Shown: in pieces, positions 18,982 through 27,600 of the stretch
Layout of the letters: every line of letters begins with the position of its first letter
Position numbering within the stretch: position 1 is the first letter of the stretch
Assembly: GCF_900583165.1 (NCBI RefSeq)
Contig: NZ_UTKY01000095.1
Coordinates: 124,001-188,000 of the forward strand
Source: Pseudomonas viridiflava
GTDB lineage: Bacteria; Pseudomonadota; Gammaproteobacteria; Pseudomonadales; Pseudomonadaceae
Direction of reading: 5' to 3'
DNA: 64,000 bases
Program-made: the position numbers and the translations under genes
Notes under the pieces: model-generated
Seen by the model: the letters and a program-made list of their open reading frames with translations, nothing else
Told to the model about the DNA's origin: nothing
Databases searched by the model: none

Positions 18982-20607
18982 TTAAAGGCGGAAACGGCCG
19001 ACCATGCCGTTCAAATCCACCGCCAATCGCGACAGCTCATTACTCGCCGCACTGGTCTGGCTGGCGCCTGTGGCCGATTGCACCGACAAATCCCGAATGT
19101 TCACTAGGTTACGGTCCACCTCCCGCGCCACCTGCGCCTGTTCTTCTGCCGCGCTGGCGATCACCAGGTTGCGTTCGTTGATCTCCACAATCGCGGTATT
19201 GATGGTTTCCAGCGACATCACCGCGCCTTTGGCGATGTTCAACGTCGATTCCGCACGCTCGGTGCTGTTGCGCATCGAATCCACCGCGTGTTCGGTACCC
19301 GCCTGGATGCTGCCGATCATCCGCTCGATCTCGCTGGTGGACTGCTGAGTACGATGGGCCAAGGCCCGCACTTCATCGGCCACCACGGCGAAGCCACGAC
19401 CGGCTTCACCCGCACGGGCGGCTTCGATGGCGGCGTTGAGGGCCAGCAGGTTGGTCTGGTCAGCCAGGCCGCGAATCACGTCCAGCACCTTGCCGATATC
19501 CCGCGACTCAGTGGCCAGGTCGCCAATCAAGGTGGCGGTGGCCTGTACGTCGCCGCTCATGCGCTCGATGGCGCTGACAGTTTCCTGCACCAGGTCACGG
19601 CCGTCGCCGGCGGAAGCAGTGGCGTTGCGCGAGGCTTCAGAGGTGCTCACCGCATTGCGTGCAACTTCTTCTACAGCGCTGGTCATCTCGTTGACGGCGG
19701 TGGCGGCCTGTTCGATTTCGTTGTTCTGTTGGGTCAGCCCGCGCGCGCTTTCGTCGGTGACTGCGTTCAGCTCTTCGGCAGCGGATGCCAACTGGGTGGC
19801 GGAACCGGCGATGCGTTGCAGGGTGTCGCGCAGTTTGTCCTGCATCTTGGCCATGGCAGCCAGCAGGCGACCGGCTTCGTCATTGCCATCGACTTTGATC
19901 GGGCGCGTCAGGTTGCCTTCGGCGACCTCTTCGGCGGCCTCCAGGGCCTGGGATATCGGCAGGGTGATGCTGCGGGTCAACAGCCAGGCGAACAGCACGG
20001 TCAATGCGGTGGCCAGGATCAGCAGGCCGACCACCAGCTTGAAGGCCAGGTCGTATTGAGCCTTGGCTTCGTCATTGGTGACCAGGGCCATTTTGTTGTT
20101 GATGTCCAGCAAGCGCGCCAGCACCGCGTTGACCTGCTCGGAATTACTCAGCAACTCGGTGTTGATCAGTGTGCGCAGGGCGTCGACCTGATTGGCCTGG
20201 GACAGGCTCTTCATGCGCGATTCGATCTGGCGGTACTGGCCGAGCAGGCTTACGTACTCATCGTAGGCGGCGCGTTCTTCACGGCTGTCGATGAGTTTTT
20301 CGTAGATGGCCTGGGCGGCACGGATCTGCTGGTCGCGCAGCTCAAAGGTTTCCAGGGTTTTTTGCTGCACGTCCGGTTCGCGGTTGGTCAGCAAGCGGTA
20401 CGACAGCACGCGCAGGCGCAGGGTCAGTTGGGTGAACTCATCCAGGGCACGGATGCTGGGTACGCTCGCGAGGGTGATGTCTTCGGCGGCGCCACGGATT
20501 TTGCTCATCTGGTTCAAGGCGAACACACCGAGAAACAACATGAGCGCGCCGATAAGCGCGAAGCCAAGAAAGGCGCGCGGCGCGATATTCATATTACGAA
20601 GGGACAT
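18982..20607 (-). CDS. Methyl-accepting chemotaxis protein (four-helix-bundle sensor)
   Basis: A 541-residue chemoreceptor. It has one N-terminal membrane helix (about 11-31), a periplasmic four-helix-bundle ligand domain (about 32-187), a second membrane helix ([20 protein letters not shown], about 190-209), HAMP (about 210-262) and a long signalling coiled coil. The hairpin tip is [32 protein letters not shown]. The protein ends RFRL without a CheR-tethering pentapeptide. The ligand is unknown. AGGA lies seven bases before the ATG, and a sigma-28-like promoter is found at 20667-20694, so it is probably expressed with the flagellar regulon. It is a single-gene unit. Confidence 0.93.
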   Translation of the reverse strand: MSLRNMNIAPRAFLGFALIGALMLFLGVFALNQMSKIRGAAEDITLASVPSIRALDEFTQLTLRLRVLSYRLLTNREPDVQQKTLETFELRDQQIRAAQAIYEKLIDSREERAAYDEYVSLLGQYRQIESRMKSLSQANQVDALRTLINTELLSNSEQVNAVLARLLDINNKMALVTNDEAKAQYDLAFKLVVGLLILATALTVLFAWLLTRSITLPISQALEAAEEVAEGNLTRPIKVDGNDEAGRLLAAMAKMQDKLRDTLQRIAGSATQLASAAEELNAVTDESARGLTQQNNEIEQAATAVNEMTSAVEEVARNAVSTSEASRNATASAGDGRDLVQETVSAIERMSGDVQATATLIGDLATESRDIGKVLDVIRGLADQTNLLALNAAIEAARAGEAGRGFAVVADEVRALAHRTQQSTSEIERMIGSIQAGTEHAVDSMRNSTERAESTLNIAKGAVMSLETINTAIVEINERNLVIASAAEEQAQVAREVDRNLVNIRDLSVQSATGASQTSAASNELSRLAVDLNGMVGRFRL

Positions 20608-20666
20608 GCTGGAATCCTGGGGGGAGAAGCGCGATCCGTGCGGCCATGAGGCGGGGTGTGCATTAG

Positions 20667-20694
20667 CTATCGGCCCTACGAATAAAGTCTTAAA
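20667..20694 (-). promoter_or_regulatory. Sigma-28 (FliA)-type promoter of the chemoreceptor gene
   Basis: On the minus strand TTTAAGACT (20694-20686) is followed 11 bases later by GCCGATAG (20674-20667), close to the FliA consensus TAAAG and GCCGATAA. It lies about 60 bases upstream of the chemoreceptor start, the right place and strand. Confidence 0.7.
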
Positions 20695-20886
20695 GGGGCG
20701 TGCGCTTTTGTCGCATCTGACGAGGGGTTTGACCGATTCAGGAACCAGATGGGGTAATTGCAGTCACTAAGGCTCGAAAGTGTGGCCCGGCCCTTAAAAA
20801 ACGGGCTGCGCGCCAGGGATAACCCTGGCATCCGAGGTGATTTTTCTTTATCGTCACCGCCCTTTGAAAAAGCCCGAGAAATCAAA

Positions 20887-21117
20887 ATGTTAGAAGCATC
20901 CCTCAGCCAATTGGAACAACTGGTCAGCGACCTGGTGCAGCAGAATCAGGACCTGCTGGGCAGCAACGAATCCCTCAAGGCCGAACTGGCTCGCGCCAAG
21001 GATGAGAACGACAGCCTGCAATTGAACCTGATGGAACAGGAAGAAAAGAACGGTGCCACCGCCGCGCGCATTCAAGCGTTGGTTGAGCGTGTGAGCGCAG
21101 GTCCTGTCGGCGCATGA
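20887..21117 (+). CDS. ZapB-like short coiled-coil protein
   Basis: A 76-residue coiled coil from end to end (LEASLSQLEQLVSDLVQQNQ; SLKAELARAKDENDSLQLNL). It resembles the small TIGR02449/ZapB-like proteins that precede zapA in pseudomonads and are thought to support Z-ring assembly. The ATG at 20887 starts the heptad region; the frame is open upstream but encodes nothing similar. The leader contains a small stem (20812-20818 with 20823-20829). The stop overlaps the zapA start (ATGA), so the two are translationally coupled. Since the canonical zapA locus carries ssrS next to it and this one does not, this is probably a paralogous pair. Confidence 0.75.
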   Translation: MLEASLSQLEQLVSDLVQQNQDLLGSNESLKAELARAKDENDSLQLNLMEQEEKNGATAARIQALVERVSAGPVGA

Positions 21118-21410
21118 GCGAAGGGATAAAGGTCGTTTCGATTCTCGGTGAGGATTACTCGATCAAGGCCCCGGCCGGGGAAGACAAGACCCTGATGCAT
21201 GCCGTGACCATGCTTAAGGCCTCACTGGCCACGACCAAGAAAAAGTACCCAACCCTGATTGGGGATAAGTTACTGGTGCTGGCAGCGCTGAACTTGTGTG
21301 CCGAGCAGATCGAAATGCAGCAGGCGCACCAGGAGGAACTCGACCGTTACCAAGAGCAAGTCAGCGCCACGGTCGAGGTGATTTCCAAGGTGATGGGGCA
21401 GGGCGAGTAA
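21114..21410 (+). CDS. ZapA-like cell-division protein (paralogue)
   Basis: A 98-residue ZapA-family protein. The N-terminal beta-hairpin region IKVVSILGEDYSIKAPAGED is followed by the long helix (LLVLAALNLCAEQIEMQQAH then QEELDRYQEQ) that forms the ZapA tetramer. ZapA bundles FtsZ protofilaments at the septum. It is coupled to the ZapB-like gene by a four-base overlap. The downstream DNA holds a stem-loop, not 6S RNA, unlike the usual zapA locus. Most of this gene is repeated at about 22051-22311. Confidence 0.8.
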   Translation: MSEGIKVVSILGEDYSIKAPAGEDKTLMHAVTMLKASLATTKKKYPTLIGDKLLVLAALNLCAEQIEMQQAHQEELDRYQEQVSATVEVISKVMGQGE

Positions 21411-21476
21411 GTCGCCAGAGCTTTCACGTGTAGCGCTGCCCCGACACTGGTTCAGACGCTACACGTTGCTGGCGAC
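21411..21476. terminator. Two-part stem-loop after the zapA-like gene
   Basis: GTCGCCAG (21411-21418) pairs with CTGGCGAC (21469-21476), and inside it CGTGTAGCG (21427-21435) pairs with CGCTACACG (21457-21465). It separates two convergent genes and may act as a bidirectional terminator, although no U-run follows. Confidence 0.5.
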
Positions 21477-21482
21477 AGGGCA

Positions 21483-21893
21483 TTACTTATCCAGCTGAAT
21501 CGTGAGTTCACCTTGGGCGTCTTCCTCGAAGCTCTTTCCTTTGATCGTCCAGCTTTGTCCACTTTCTACGTATTTTTCGCCTTTTTTGATTATTAGGTGA
21601 AATTGAGGCGTGCCAGACTTCAGGTTAGGAGGCGTCGGTACGTCATATGGGGCATTTTGCAGCGGTCTTTTAGATCTCACGGTAGCGAAGTCCACGTGAC
21701 TCTGCTGTGAGTTCTTGGTGTCTACGACCTGCAGGTTAATATCGTAATTGAAGCTGGCGTCTTTGATTGAATATCGCTTCTCCACGATCGTCCAATCGTT
21801 ACCCCCGAAAACGACTCTATCGCCTTCAGTGGCGTAAATATCTTCGACGAAGTCGCCGATGTAACTGCCTAGTGTCAAGCTCTGATTGCTCAT
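21483..21893 (-). CDS. Small protein with two copies of a G-x-x-V-x-x-G-x-(D/S)-W-x-I module
   Basis: A 136-residue protein that I do not recognise. It is probably soluble and cytoplasmic, as no signal peptide or membrane helix is visible. Two internal segments resemble each other: GDRVVFGGNDWTIVEKRYSI (about 24-43) and GEKYVESGQSWTIKGKSF near the C-terminus, each followed by a strand of alternating hydrophobics (INLQVVDTK; LTIQLDK). The single-module protein encoded at 22333-22539 shares the same pattern. The ATG at 21893 has AGGAG nine bases upstream. A 20-bp motif at 22005-22024 lies 112 bases before the start and recurs before the related gene. The gene is convergent with zapA, inside a duplicated cassette. 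Confidence 0.7.
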   Translation of the reverse strand: MSNQSLTLGSYIGDFVEDIYATEGDRVVFGGNDWTIVEKRYSIKDASFNYDINLQVVDTKNSQQSHVDFATVRSKRPLQNAPYDVPTPPNLKSGTPQFHLIIKKGEKYVESGQSWTIKGKSFEEDAQGELTIQLDK

Positions 21894-21996
21894 GATCGCC
21901 ACTCCTGCATGTTGTTTGGCTTGGAGGCATGTCTGCCATTCTCCCGAAGCACTGCAAGACGACGAATCAGGTCGATAGAGCTTAAGAGAAGTCAGT

Positions 21997-22314
21997 GTGG
22001 CAAACACCTGTCAACCTCGACAGGCGCCGACGAATGGTTGGAGGCTGAATACCATCCTCGGAGAGGATGACTCGATCAAGGCGCCTGCCGGGGAAGACAA
22101 GACCCTGATGCACCCCGTGACGATGCTCAAGGCCTCCCTGGCCATCACCAAGAAAAAGTACCCGACGCTGATTGGGGACAAGCTACTGGTGCGGGCGGCG
22201 CTGAACCTGTGCGCCGAGCAGATTGAAATGCAGCAGGCGCACCAAGAGGAACTCGACCGTTACCAAGAGCAAGTCAGCGCCACGGTCGAGATGATTTCCA
22301 AGGTGATTGGTTAG
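21997..22314 (+). pseudogene. 5'-truncated duplicate of the zapA-like gene
   Basis: From about 22051 to 22311 the sequence closely matches the zapA-like gene at 21114 (ILGED-SIKAPAGEDKTLMH, then the whole long helix). The first nine residues, including the first beta-strand, are replaced by unrelated sequence. A frame is open from a GTG at 21997 but without a clear ribosome-binding site. Several changes look unfavourable for a coiled-coil protein: Tyr to Asp in ILGEDD, Ala to Pro after LMH, and Leu to Arg in LLVRAALN. It is most simply a decaying copy, though an expressed variant cannot be excluded. Confidence 0.75.
22005..22024. promoter_or_regulatory. Inverted-repeat motif, copy 1
   Basis: CACCTGTCAACCTCGACAGG, containing CCTGTC facing GACAGG, lies 112 bases upstream of the two-module gene start. 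It matches 16 of 20 positions with the motif at 22644-22663, which has nearly the same spacing to the related gene. It may be an operator or promoter element. Confidence 0.45.
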
Positions 22315-22332
22315 GGAGAGTGAAGGGAATGG

Positions 22333-22539
22333 CTATGCGTCCTTGATGATAAGGCCGATATTTATAACCTCGCCATCAGGACCAAGCAGCCAATCTTTTG
22401 AGACTACCTGGTGCCTCTTCCCATCACGAAAGAAGGCATCGTTGACGGCGACATTCAGTAGAAAGTCCGTTGAAAGCGTGGCGTTGGCCGCAAGGGCTTT
22501 GCCATTGATGGTGGCCTCGATAGCTGTAGCTGAACTCAT
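22333..22539 (-). CDS. Small single-module protein related to the gene at 21483
   Basis: A 68-residue protein of unknown function (MSSATAIEATINGKALAANA start). Its second half, GKRHQVVSKDWLLGPDGEVI then NIGLIIKDA, follows the same pattern as the two repeats in the 136-residue neighbour: Gly, basic residue, Val, four residues, Asp-Trp, hydrophobic, then an alternating hydrophobic strand. The ATG at 22539 has GGAG nine bases upstream. The gene directly follows the truncated zapA copy, mirroring the zapA / two-module gene order. No signal peptide is seen. Confidence 0.65.
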   Translation of the reverse strand: MSSATAIEATINGKALAANATLSTDFLLNVAVNDAFFRDGKRHQVVSKDWLLGPDGEVINIGLIIKDA

Positions 22540-22643
22540 GGTGGCATGCTCCGTTTGAATGGGTTGAACTCGTAGGGATACCCGAACGAAAACGAGAAAA
22601 ACCATCCGGAAGAGTCATGCTATTACCGAGCACGATGCTGCGT

Positions 22644-22676
22644 CACCTGTGAAACCTGACAGGTGAAACACAGGTG
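22644..22676. promoter_or_regulatory. Inverted-repeat motif, copy 2, with extra half-site
   Basis: CACCTGTGAAACCTGACAGG (22644-22663) resembles the motif at 22005. CACCTGT faces ACAGGTG (22659-22665), and a further ACAGGTG follows at 22670-22676. It lies 105 bases before the single-module gene and just after the acyl-CoA dehydrogenase stop, so it could also form a terminator hairpin for that gene. Confidence 0.4.
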
Positions 22677-22682
22677 TTTTGT

Positions 22683-24485
22683 TTAGAACCACTCATCCTG
22701 CATCCCCAGGCACGTATCATCCCGCGCCTCCAGAATCGCCAGTTCATGATGGCAGCCCGGTACTTCCCAGGTCAGGAAGTACCGAGCAGCCTGGAGCTTG
22801 CCTTTATAAAAGGCCGTATCGGCCGCATTGCCATTGGCCAACCCCTCTTCGGCGCGAATCGCCTGTTCCAGCCAGCGCCAGCCAATCACCGTGTGCCCAA
22901 ACACCTTTAGGTACAGCGCCGAGTTCGCCAGGCTGCTGTTGACCTTGCCTTGGGCGAGATCCGTGAGCAGGCCGAGGGTGACGCTTTGCAAGCGATTCAC
23001 CAGCGTCTCCAGCGGCTCCCGTAGCGCGGTCAGCGACGAATATTGCTGCGCTCGCGCACCCGTTTCGGCGATCAGTCTGATCAATTGCTTCAAGCCCGCG
23101 CCGCCGTTTTGCGCCAGCTTGCGCCCCAGCAAGTCCAGGGACTGGATGCCGTGGGTGCCCTCGTGGATCGGGTTCAGGCGGTTGTCGCGGTAGTACTGCT
23201 CCACCGGGTATTCGCGAGTGTAGCCGTGGCCGCCGAGGATTTGGATCGCCAGTTCATTGGCCTTCAGGCAAAACTCCGAGGGCCAGGATTTGACGATGGG
23301 GGTGAGCAGGTCCAGCAGTTCGTGGGCTTGCTTGCGTTCGGTTTCGGTTGCCAACGTGGTGGTGTCGTCGAACAGGCGGGCGGCATAGAGGCCGAGGTCA
23401 AAGGCACCCTCAACGTAAGACTTTTGAGTCAGCAGCATGCGCTTTATATCCGCATGCTGAATGATCGAAACTGGAGCAGTCGTCGGATCTTTGCTGTCTG
23501 GCAGGCGCCCTTGCGGACGTTCGCGGGCGTATTCCAGCGAATAAAGGTAGCCGGCATAACCGAGCATCACTGCGCCCATGCCCACGCCGATACGCGCTTC
23601 GTTCATCATCTGGAACATGCAGCTCAAGCCCTGATGAGGTTTGCCCACAAGATAGCCGACACAGTTGCCGTTATCGCCGAAGTTAAGCGCTGTAGACGTG
23701 GTGCCGCGCCAGCCCATTTTGTGGAACAACCCTGCTAGCAGCACGTCATTGCGTTCGCCCAGACTGCCGTCATCGTTGACTAGGAACTTGGGCACGATAA
23801 ACAGGGAAATGCCCTTCACCCCTGCGGGCGCGTCCGGCAGCTTGGCCAGCACCATATGCACGATGTTTTCCGACAGCGGGTGGTCGCCGCCAGAGATGAA
23901 GATCTTGTTGCCCTTGAGCCTGTAAGTACCGTCAGCCGCAGGTTCGGCACGGGTACGAATATCCGACAGTGAAGAGCCTGCATGGGGCTCGGTCAGGGCC
24001 ATGGTGCCGAAGAAGCGGCCATCGATCATCGGTTGCAGGAAGCGTTGTTTCTGCTCCTCGGTGCCGAAGCTTTCGATCAGATTGGCGGCGCCCATGGTCA
24101 GGAACGGGTAGGAGGTTGACGCGGCGTTTGCCGATTGGAAATGCGCAAAGCAGGCCTGGGACAACAGCGTGGGGAGTTGCATGCCGCCCGCTTCAAAACT
24201 GCGCGCCGCATTGAGAAAGCCCGCTTCGAGGAAGGCATCCACGGCCGGTTTCACTTCCGGAATCAGGATGGCCTTGCCGTCTTCGTAGCGCGGCTCGTTT
24301 TCGTCATTCTTGCGGTTGTGAGGGGCGAAGTACTTCTCGGCGATGTTGCGCGCGGTGCTGATGGCCGCATCGAACGTTTCCCGATTGTGCTCGGCAAACC
24401 GCTCGCGCTGGGTCAGGCCCTCGGCATCGAGGACTTCGTACAGCTCGAAAGCCAGATTGCGGGAACTGAGCAGCGTCTCGGACAT
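22683..24485 (-). CDS. Acyl-CoA dehydrogenase (long C-terminal type)
   Basis: A 600-residue flavin-dependent acyl-CoA dehydrogenase of the larger subfamily. FAD and substrate contacts are in GTMALTEPHAGSSLSDIRT and NKIFISGGDHPL, and the catalytic Glu is in NPIHEGTHGIQSLDLLGRK. A C-terminal domain of about 130 residues follows, as in AcdA/FadE-like enzymes active on long chains. It introduces the alpha-beta double bond in beta-oxidation; the exact chain length is unknown. It occupies the position of an acyl-CoA dehydrogenase in the P. aeruginosa gene order next to the antiporter and rlmJ. It appears monocistronic, with a REPIN upstream. Confidence 0.9.
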   Translation of the reverse strand: MSETLLSSRNLAFELYEVLDAEGLTQRERFAEHNRETFDAAISTARNIAEKYFAPHNRKNDENEPRYEDGKAILIPEVKPAVDAFLEAGFLNAARSFEAGGMQLPTLLSQACFAHFQSANAASTSYPFLTMGAANLIESFGTEEQKQRFLQPMIDGRFFGTMALTEPHAGSSLSDIRTRAEPAADGTYRLKGNKIFISGGDHPLSENIVHMVLAKLPDAPAGVKGISLFIVPKFLVNDDGSLGERNDVLLAGLFHKMGWRGTTSTALNFGDNGNCVGYLVGKPHQGLSCMFQMMNEARIGVGMGAVMLGYAGYLYSLEYARERPQGRLPDSKDPTTAPVSIIQHADIKRMLLTQKSYVEGAFDLGLYAARLFDDTTTLATETERKQAHELLDLLTPIVKSWPSEFCLKANELAIQILGGHGYTREYPVEQYYRDNRLNPIHEGTHGIQSLDLLGRKLAQNGGAGLKQLIRLIAETGARAQQYSSLTALREPLETLVNRLQSVTLGLLTDLAQGKVNSSLANSALYLKVFGHTVIGWRWLEQAIRAEEGLANGNAADTAFYKGKLQAARYFLTWEVPGCHHELAILEARDDTCLGMQDEWF

Positions 24486-24571
24486 GGCGGCTTACCTTTG
24501 GAGGAATTGGCCTGAGTCTAAGTGTGCGAATGGAGGGTGGATAGCAAGATTGATCTGGGTGATGGAGCTGC

Positions 24572-24668
24572 AAAATGTGGGAGGGGGCTTGCTCCCGATA
24601 GCGGTGGATCAGTCAGCTTATCTTTGGCTGACCCACTGCTATCGGGGGCAAGCCCCCTCCCACATTTT
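24572..24668. repeat. REPIN
   Basis: Inverted pair of REPs (left core has GCTTGCTCCC, right core GGGGGCAAGCCCCC) between the acyl-CoA dehydrogenase promoter side and the putA 3' end. Confidence 0.95.
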
Positions 24669-24684
24669 TATTGCATTGTGTCGG

Positions 24685-27600
24685 TTAGCCGATGGTCATC
24701 AAGCTGGCGTTACCACCCGCCGCGGCGGTGTTAACGCTCAACGCCCGCTCAATCACCAGGCGCTCCAGCGCAATGGCTGTTTCGCCTTGGGACAAACCGT
24801 GCACCCCAACAATCGCACCACCACGCTGGGCCACTTGCTGGCACACCGCACGCAATTGATCGGAGTCGCCGTGGTGCAGCACTGCGTCGAACACCACTTC
24901 GTCCTTGGTCCAGTCAGCCACGCGCTTGATCTTCGCCTGAATCTCTTTAGGCAGGCGTGGGAACAATGCCTTGGTCAGGTCAGTTTCAGGCCATACCGCC
25001 GAACCACCGACCGCCAATACCGCTGCCAGTTGAGTCAGCAGATCACCTTCCACTTCCGCCAGGCACAGCACGTGTTCGCGAGGCAGGATAGCGTAGCTGT
25101 TGCGCTCGCCAGTCGGGCCAGCCAGCTGGCGGGTGATACCGCTTTGCGATTGCGCGGCGAATTGGCTGCACAGGGCGCTCAGATCGCTGAACTGATTGCT
25201 GTCGGCCCAGGTTTTCAGGGCAGTCAGCGGTTGGCTCATGGCGTCGCGCAGACGCACGTCCGGTGCAGACAACGCGTCGCCACGTACGAAGGACTGCTCG
25301 ATAGCATCCGTAGGACGGGTCGACAGCAAACGGTACAGGTACAGCGGGCCGCCGGCTTTCGGGCCGGTGCCCGACAGGCCTTCGCCGCCGAACGGCTGTA
25401 CGCCAACCACGGCGCCGACGATGTTGCGGTTCACATAGACGTTACCGGCATTGACGTTGTCGATCACCTTGGCGATGGTCTCGTCGATGCGGGTGTGCAC
25501 GCCCAGGGTCAGGCCGTAGCCCGATGCGTTGATCTGGCCGATCAACTGGTCGATCTCTTTACGCTTGTAGCGCACCACGTGCAGTACAGGGCCGAAGATC
25601 TCGCGTTGCAGCTCGTCGAAGCTTTCCAGCTCGATCAGGGTCGGCATCACGAAGGTGCCGCGCTTGATCTCTTCGCCGTCGGCGATCGCCACCTGGTACA
25701 CATTGCGGCCTTTGTCGCGCATGGCCTGGATGTGCTTCTCGATGCCGGCCTTGGCTTCGGCGTCGATTACCGGGCCGATGTCCACCGACAGACGCTCCGG
25801 GTTGCCGAGACGGCATTCAGCCATGGCGCCCTTGAGCATTTCGATGACGCGGTCTGCCGAGTCTTCCTGCAGGCACAGTACACGCAGGGCCGAGCAGCGT
25901 TGGCCGGCACTGTCGAAGGCCGAGGACACTACGTCGATCACGACTTGCTCAGTCAGTGCCGAAGAGTCGACGATCATCGCGTTCTGGCCGCCAGTCTCAG
26001 CGATCAGCGGGATTGGTCGACCTTGGGCATCCAGGCGACCGGCGACGTTGCGTTGCAGCAGGCGCGCCACTTCGGTGGAACCGGTGAACATCACGCCTTT
26101 GACGCGATCATCACCTACCAGGCGGGCACCCACGGTTTCGCCCTGGCCCGGCAGCAGTTGCAGCACGCCTTCCGGAATGCCGGCTTCCAGCAGGATGCGC
26201 ACGGCTTGTGCAGCCACCAACGGGGTTTGCTCGGCAGGCTTGGCCAAGACCGGGTTGCCGGCGGCCAGTGCAGCAGCGACTTGGCCACTGAAAATCGCCA
26301 GCGGGAAGTTCCACGGGCTGATGCACACCACCGGGCCCAGTGGGCGGTGGGCGTCGTTGGTGAAGTCATTGCGCGCCTGCACTGCGTAGTAGCGCAGGAA
26401 GTCCACGGCTTCACGCACTTCGGCGATAGCGTTGGCGAAGGTCTTGCCTGCTTCGCGAGCCAGCAGACCCATCAATGGCTGGATCTCGCCTTCCATCAAG
26501 TCGGCAGCACGCTCCAGGATCGCGGCGCGTTCGGCGGGCGGGGTAGCCTGCCAGATCGGGCCGGCGCTAATAGCGCACTGGATTGCGTTGTCGACGTCTT
26601 CGACGGTGGCTTCTTGTACATGGCCAACCACGTCACGCAGGTCGGACGGGTTCAACACCGGTGCCGCCGGCTGTTCGCTGGAAGCGCAACCGAGCATCGG
26701 CGCGGCTTTCCAGTTGTTGTGGGCGGTGGCCAGCAGGGCACAGGACAGCGATGCCAGGCGATGCTCGTTGGCCAAGTCAATGCCGGCCGAGTTGGCGCGA
26801 TCGCTGCCATACAAGTCGCGGGGCAAGGGGATGCGCGGGTGTGGCAGGCCGAAACCGCCTTCCTGCGTGGCCATTTGCTCGATGCTGGCTACTGGGTCGG
26901 CCACCAGCTCCTGAATCGAGATGGACTGGTCGGCAATGCGGTTGACGAACGAGGTATTCGCGCCGTTTTCCAGCAGACGACGCACCAGGTAGGCCAGCAG
27001 TGTTTCGTGGGTGCCGACCGGTGCGTACACGCGGCACGGACGGTTCAGCTTGCCTTCGGAAACCTTGCCTACCACTTGTTCGTACAGCGGTTCACCCATG
27101 CCGTGCAGGCATTGGAACTCGTACTGGCCGGGGTAATAGTTCTGACCGGCGATATGGTAGATGGCCGACAGGGTATGGGCGTTGTGCGTGGCGAACTGCG
27201 GGTAGATGACTTCCGGCACCGACAGCAGTTTGCGCGCGCAGGCGATGTAGGAAACGTCGGTGTACACCTTGCGGGTGTAGACCGGGTAGCCTTCCAGGCC
27301 TTCGACCTGGGCGCGCTTGATTTCGCTGTCCCAGTACGCGCCTTTTACCAGGCGGATCATCAGGCGATGGCGGCTGCGGCGCGCCAGGTCGATGACGTAG
27401 TCGATCACATACGGGCAACGCTTTTGGTAGGCCTGGATTACAAAACCGATACCGTTCCAGCCGGTCAGTTGCGGCTCGAAGCACAGGCGCTCCAGCAGAT
27501 CCAGCGACAGCTCAAGGCGGTCGGCTTCTTCTGCATCGATGTTCAGACCGATGTCGTATTGCTTGGCCAGCAGGGTCAAGGACAGCAGGCGCGGGTACAG

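Noticed and set aside
21411-21482. Possible 6S RNA (ssrS) after the zapA-like gene
   Set aside because: The space is only about 70 bases, far shorter than 6S RNA, and holds a simple two-part hairpin; the downstream 5-formyl-THF cyclo-ligase gene is also absent.
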